A DNA stretch of 7,492 nt from contig DMCT01000078.1 of assembly GCA_003446665.1 (NCBI GenBank), forward strand, positions 999 through 8,490, in the 5' to 3' direction. This DNA comes from Synergistaceae bacterium (GTDB taxonomy: Bacteria; Synergistota; Synergistia; Synergistales; Thermovirgaceae). The notes beneath the pieces are model-generated. The model was not told the origin of the DNA and did no database searches. It saw nothing but the letters and a program-made list of their open reading frames with translations. Positions 5,320 to 7,492 of this stretch are shown in pieces (the first letter of the stretch is position 1; every line of letters begins with the position of its first letter). The translations under genes and the position numbers were made by a program.

Positions 5320-6089
5320 AGTTTTTATGGATCCTTTTGAGCGGATACCTGGGAGCATGCATGGCTTCTTTCATCAATGTGGTCGCGCTGAGGACTATCC
5401 ATGGAAGGTCCTGGTGGGGGGCGGAGCGTTCCCGGTGTGAAGAATGCCGACAAGTTTTGAGGCTTCCCGATTTGATCCCCCTGTTTTCTTACCTGTGGCT
5501 TGGTGGCAGATGCAGGTATTGTGGCAACCCTTTTTCAGCAGGTTATTTCATGGTCGAAGTGGCCGGGGCATGCATCGGAGCGGCCATTGCATGGAAGTGG
5601 GGCCTTTCATGGGCTTCCTGCGCGGGGTTTGTCCTGGGATATGGGTTGTTGCTGAATTCCCTGACTGATATTTATTCCGGCTATGTCTACGATTTTTATG
5701 CCTGGATTCCCGGCGCCACGGTTTTTTTGATGCGTTTTGCCGGTGGAACGGAAGCTCTTTTGGATGGTCTGGCAGGAGCGGCGCTCGGTTTTGGCTTTAT
5801 TGCGGCGGTTATACTTGTAAGCAAAGGCGGCATGGGATGGGGAGATGCCGGCCTGACCGGCGGGATGGGTGCCGCGCTCGGATGGAAACTGGCCATAGTC
5901 GGGATCTATTTCGGCCTTATGATCGGTGGTTTGACCGCCCTGGTACTTCTTTTATCGAAAAGAGTCACCCGGAAACAGGCTCTTCCCCTGGTCCCCTTCC
6001 TGGCCCTTGGCGGCATGGTCGCCCTTTTGGCGGGCCCGGTGGTTTTAGGATATTTCGGTATCGAGGCGGGTTGGCCCTGGGTGCAGTAA
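5316..6089 (+). CDS. Type IV prepilin peptidase / N-methyltransferase (A24 family)
   Basis: The 257-residue polytopic inner-membrane aspartyl protease would cleave the leader of type IV pilins or type II secretion pseudopilins and methylate the new N-terminus. After a first hydrophobic helix comes the family signature GACMASFINVVALR (13-26). A cytoplasmic zinc domain follows, with CEEC (Cys41, Cys44) and CRYC (Cys66, Cys69). Several membrane segments follow (near 78-95, 97-117, 150-169, 190-214, 224-248). The catalytic aspartates are Asp118 in TDIYSGYVYD and Asp177 in GGMGWGD (171-177). The first motif departs from the usual D-x7-PD form, since Tyr125 replaces Pro. The start is GTG at 5316, preceded by G-rich sequence (5302-5311) instead of a standard Shine-Dalgarno sequence. 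No pilin or assembly genes lie in the window, so substrates must be elsewhere. Its 3' end overlaps the convergent hydrolase by 45 bases. Confidence 0.92.
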   Translation: MKFLWILLSGYLGACMASFINVVALRTIHGRSWWGAERSRCEECRQVLRLPDLIPLFSYLWLGGRCRYCGNPFSAGYFMVEVAGACIGAAIAWKWGLSWASCAGFVLGYGLLLNSLTDIYSGYVYDFYAWIPGATVFLMRFAGGTEALLDGLAGAALGFGFIAAVILVSKGGMGWGDAGLTGGMGAALGWKLAIVGIYFGLMIGGLTALVLLLSKRVTRKQALPLVPFLALGGMVALLAGPVVLGYFGIEAGWPWVQ

Positions 6090-6899
6090 AGGTGCCAGGC
6101 GGTCTGTCATCTGTTCGAGTGGATGGGCTGAAGAGCGACCGTACATGGTGCGGAAGGCATGGTCTGCACCCTCTATCGTTTCAAAGATCTTTCGTCCCTC
6201 CGGGAGCGGAACTAGTTCGACTATTCTCCTGCAGGCGGCCTCGGAAAAGGTTTCATCCATGCTGCCTCGGAAGGAAACGAAAAATTTCGCCGAAATTCGC
6301 CCCGCCGCCTCGTGCAGGATTTTTACAGGGGGCATGGAGTCAAGTATAGGGAGCTTGAGAGAATCTTCCGCTTCAGGGCGAAGGCTGTCTCCACTTCCGC
6401 TGGTTATGATCCCCTTGATGGGGAAATCGGGTTTGGGCACAATTTTTTTATAAGCCTTCAGGACTGTCTCCGAACGGCCACCTGCCGCCGTAACGGCGTG
6501 AATCCCGCCCAGCGAGAACCCCCAGATCCAGGGGGCTTTATCAGGGTAAAGGGAATGGACGAAACAAAGGCCTTCAAGGACGTCTGCGTGATCATCGGCG
6601 AAGGTTTTTCCTCTAAAAGCCGCCCAGGCCCAACTTTCACGGTCGTCTCCGAAGGTTTCACGGTCCCGCCTGAGTCGGCTTGTCTCTATAGTTACCGCTA
6701 CAGCCCCCAGGCGGTTGAGCATTCTTGAAAGACGGCCGTACTTGTTTTCGCAGGACATGTCCGCACAGCCGTGAACCCCGTGCAACAGTATCACCAGGGG
6801 AGCTTCCATCTGACTGTTACGAGGTTTTAAGACACAAACCCTGACGGTTTCGTCCCCGAAATGTCCACGAACGCAGTGTTCACTTATGGTTTCGTCCAT
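6045..6899 (-). CDS. Alpha/beta hydrolase-fold protein (serine esterase/dienelactone-hydrolase-like)
   Basis: The 284-residue product has the alpha/beta hydrolase layout and no signal peptide. Residues 35-44 are the strand and oxyanion-hole segment LVILLHGVHG. Residues 127-131 are the nucleophile elbow GFSLG within IWGFSLGGIHA, with Ser129 as nucleophile. Asp215 (GSMDETF) and His247 (GADHAF) are in the right order and spacing to complete the triad. The substrate is unknown; an esterase or peptidase-like lipase acting on small substrates is likely. The frame is open for 143 more codons upstream, but that part is antisense-like and overlaps the SYLF gene in another register, so ATG 6899 is chosen. 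A TAAGGA sequence overlaps the upstream stop codon and is 11 bases from the ATG. The gap to the SYLF gene is 14 bases, so the two are probably co-transcribed. Its 3' end overlaps the prepilin peptidase gene. Confidence 0.85.
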   Translation of the reverse strand: MDETISEHCVRGHFGDETVRVCVLKPRNSQMEAPLVILLHGVHGCADMSCENKYGRLSRMLNRLGAVAVTIETSRLRRDRETFGDDRESWAWAAFRGKTFADDHADVLEGLCFVHSLYPDKAPWIWGFSLGGIHAVTAAGGRSETVLKAYKKIVPKPDFPIKGIITSGSGDSLRPEAEDSLKLPILDSMPPVKILHEAAGRISAKFFVSFRGSMDETFSEAACRRIVELVPLPEGRKIFETIEGADHAFRTMYGRSSAHPLEQMTDRLAPLLHPGPTRLDTEIS

Positions 6900-6913
6900 C
6901 CCTAGACAAGTCC

Positions 6914-7492
6914 TTACTGCGTTTTCGTCATGATATTTTCGAGTTCCCGGAGAACCGGAAGAATCCGGCTGTCCGAAGCAGGTCGTTCCAATGCCTCCGG
7001 AGCGGTCACGGGGCCGCCCCAGTAAGCTGCATTGGCGTTCCTGTCCACGCGGACCACCGCTCCTTCCAGGCTCATGCCGGCGAAAAGCCCCTTCGCTATG
7101 GTATAGCTGTAGATGGAGGCCTTGAATCGGGTATCGGTCCCGGCCTCGGTATGGCGCCCCACGGGACCCGCAGCCACGGATAAATCTCCGCTGAGCTTTA
7201 CCTGGTCGGCCATGAAACCCTTGACTCCTTCGTCGTTGGTTATCACCAGCACCAGGCCAATGGACTGAACCCCAATCTGGAGGCCAAATGAAGCACCGCT
7301 GATTGAAACGAAATTGGGGCCTGACCATTTCCCCGTCGAAGGATCTCGCAGCAACATGAAACCGTCACCGTGTTGTCCGCCGAGCATAAGTCCCACCTTG
7401 ATTACCGAGGGGAAAACGGCAACTCCCCTGGCATCGGAAAGAAGCTTGCCCATGCGCCAGGAATCTTCCTCGGAAGCCATTTCCCGGAGTAT
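6914..7492 (-). CDS. SYLF/YSC84-domain lipid-binding protein (N-terminus beyond right edge)
   Basis: The frame enters from the right edge as ILREMASEEDSW and stops at TAA 6914-6916, giving 193 visible residues. An ATG at 7480 exists, but the frame stays open through the edge and has no ribosome binding site there. The true start, probably with a signal peptide as in other bacterial members, is likely outside the window. The visible part is a nearly complete SYLF (YSC84) domain: LLSDARGVAVFPSVIKVG, a glycine-rich GGQHGDGF, GPNFVSISGASFGLQIGVQS, GDLSVAAGPVG, then YSYTIAKGLFAGMSLEGAVV and VDRNANAAYWGG. In eukaryotes the domain binds phosphoinositides; the bacterial proteins are envelope-associated and poorly understood. 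The C-terminal 35 residues are a short charged helix. It is followed after 14 bases by the hydrolase gene, probably in one operon. Confidence 0.88.
   Translation of the reverse strand: MLREMASEEDSWRMGKLLSDARGVAVFPSVIKVGLMLGGQHGDGFMLLRDPSTGKWSGPNFVSISGASFGLQIGVQSIGLVLVITNDEGVKGFMADQVKLSGDLSVAAGPVGRHTEAGTDTRFKASIYSYTIAKGLFAGMSLEGAVVRVDRNANAAYWGGPVTAPEALERPASDSRILPVLRELENIMTKTQ

Noticed and set aside
5837..6349. A 170-codon plus-strand frame spanning the prepilin peptidase end and the hydrolase.
   Set aside because: It crosses two well-supported genes in the wrong registers, with Arg/Gly/Pro-rich shadow composition.
6900..7328. A 143-codon N-terminal extension of the hydrolase frame.
   Set aside because: It lies in another register of the SYLF gene on the same strand and reads as a low-sense Arg/Gly-rich sequence. 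The hydrolase fold is complete from the ATG at 6899.
1..7492. CRISPR arrays, tRNA or rRNA genes, insertion sequences, toxin-antitoxin pairs or phage genes.
   Set aside because: I saw no regularly spaced repeats, no clover-leaf tRNA sequence, no transposase or integrase motif, and no small gene pair of toxin-antitoxin type.

Overview
The window carries nine protein-coding genes, seven complete and one cut at each edge. They are tightly packed and no ribosomal RNA, tRNA, CRISPR array or intact mobile element is visible. The base composition looks moderately GC-rich, AGG/AGA arginine and ATA isoleucine codons are common, and Shine-Dalgarno sequences are mostly strong. An envelope protein with an exported N-terminus, a SYLF-domain protein and a prepilin peptidase point to a diderm bacterium. 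A single-domain flavin oxidoreductase and a universal stress protein would fit an anaerobe. Synergistota is my best guess from overall feel; it is an inference and not shown by any marker gene.

Layout. At 1-660 (minus) is the N-terminal part of an exported DUF4139-type coiled-coil protein. It diverges from a plus-strand pair, a YchF-like P-loop ATPase (826-1920) and an Old Yellow Enzyme-type flavin oxidoreductase (1951-2964), which are 30 bases apart and probably one operon. A YitT/DUF2179 membrane protein (3013-3903, minus) converges on that pair. It diverges, through a compact two-promoter region, from a 147-residue unrecognised helical protein (4030-4473) that ends at a textbook intrinsic terminator. 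A universal stress protein (4714-5175, minus) then diverges from a type IV prepilin peptidase (5316-6089). The prepilin peptidase runs tail-to-tail into an alpha/beta hydrolase (6045-6899, minus), and the two coding ends overlap by 45 bases. The hydrolase is the downstream member of a minus-strand pair with a SYLF/YSC84 lipid-binding protein (6914 to the right edge).

No multi-gene defence, CRISPR or mobile system can be supported here; this is mostly ordinary chromosome. The points worth a second look are local. The flavin enzyme has Phe where the family's proton-donor Tyr normally sits. The YchF homologue has a remodelled N-terminal G-domain. The prepilin peptidase has an altered first catalytic motif, and a 14-codon leader ORF with a seven-G tract overlaps its GTG start. 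The 147-residue orphan protein has its own promoter and terminator. Two promoters share an almost identical -10 block.
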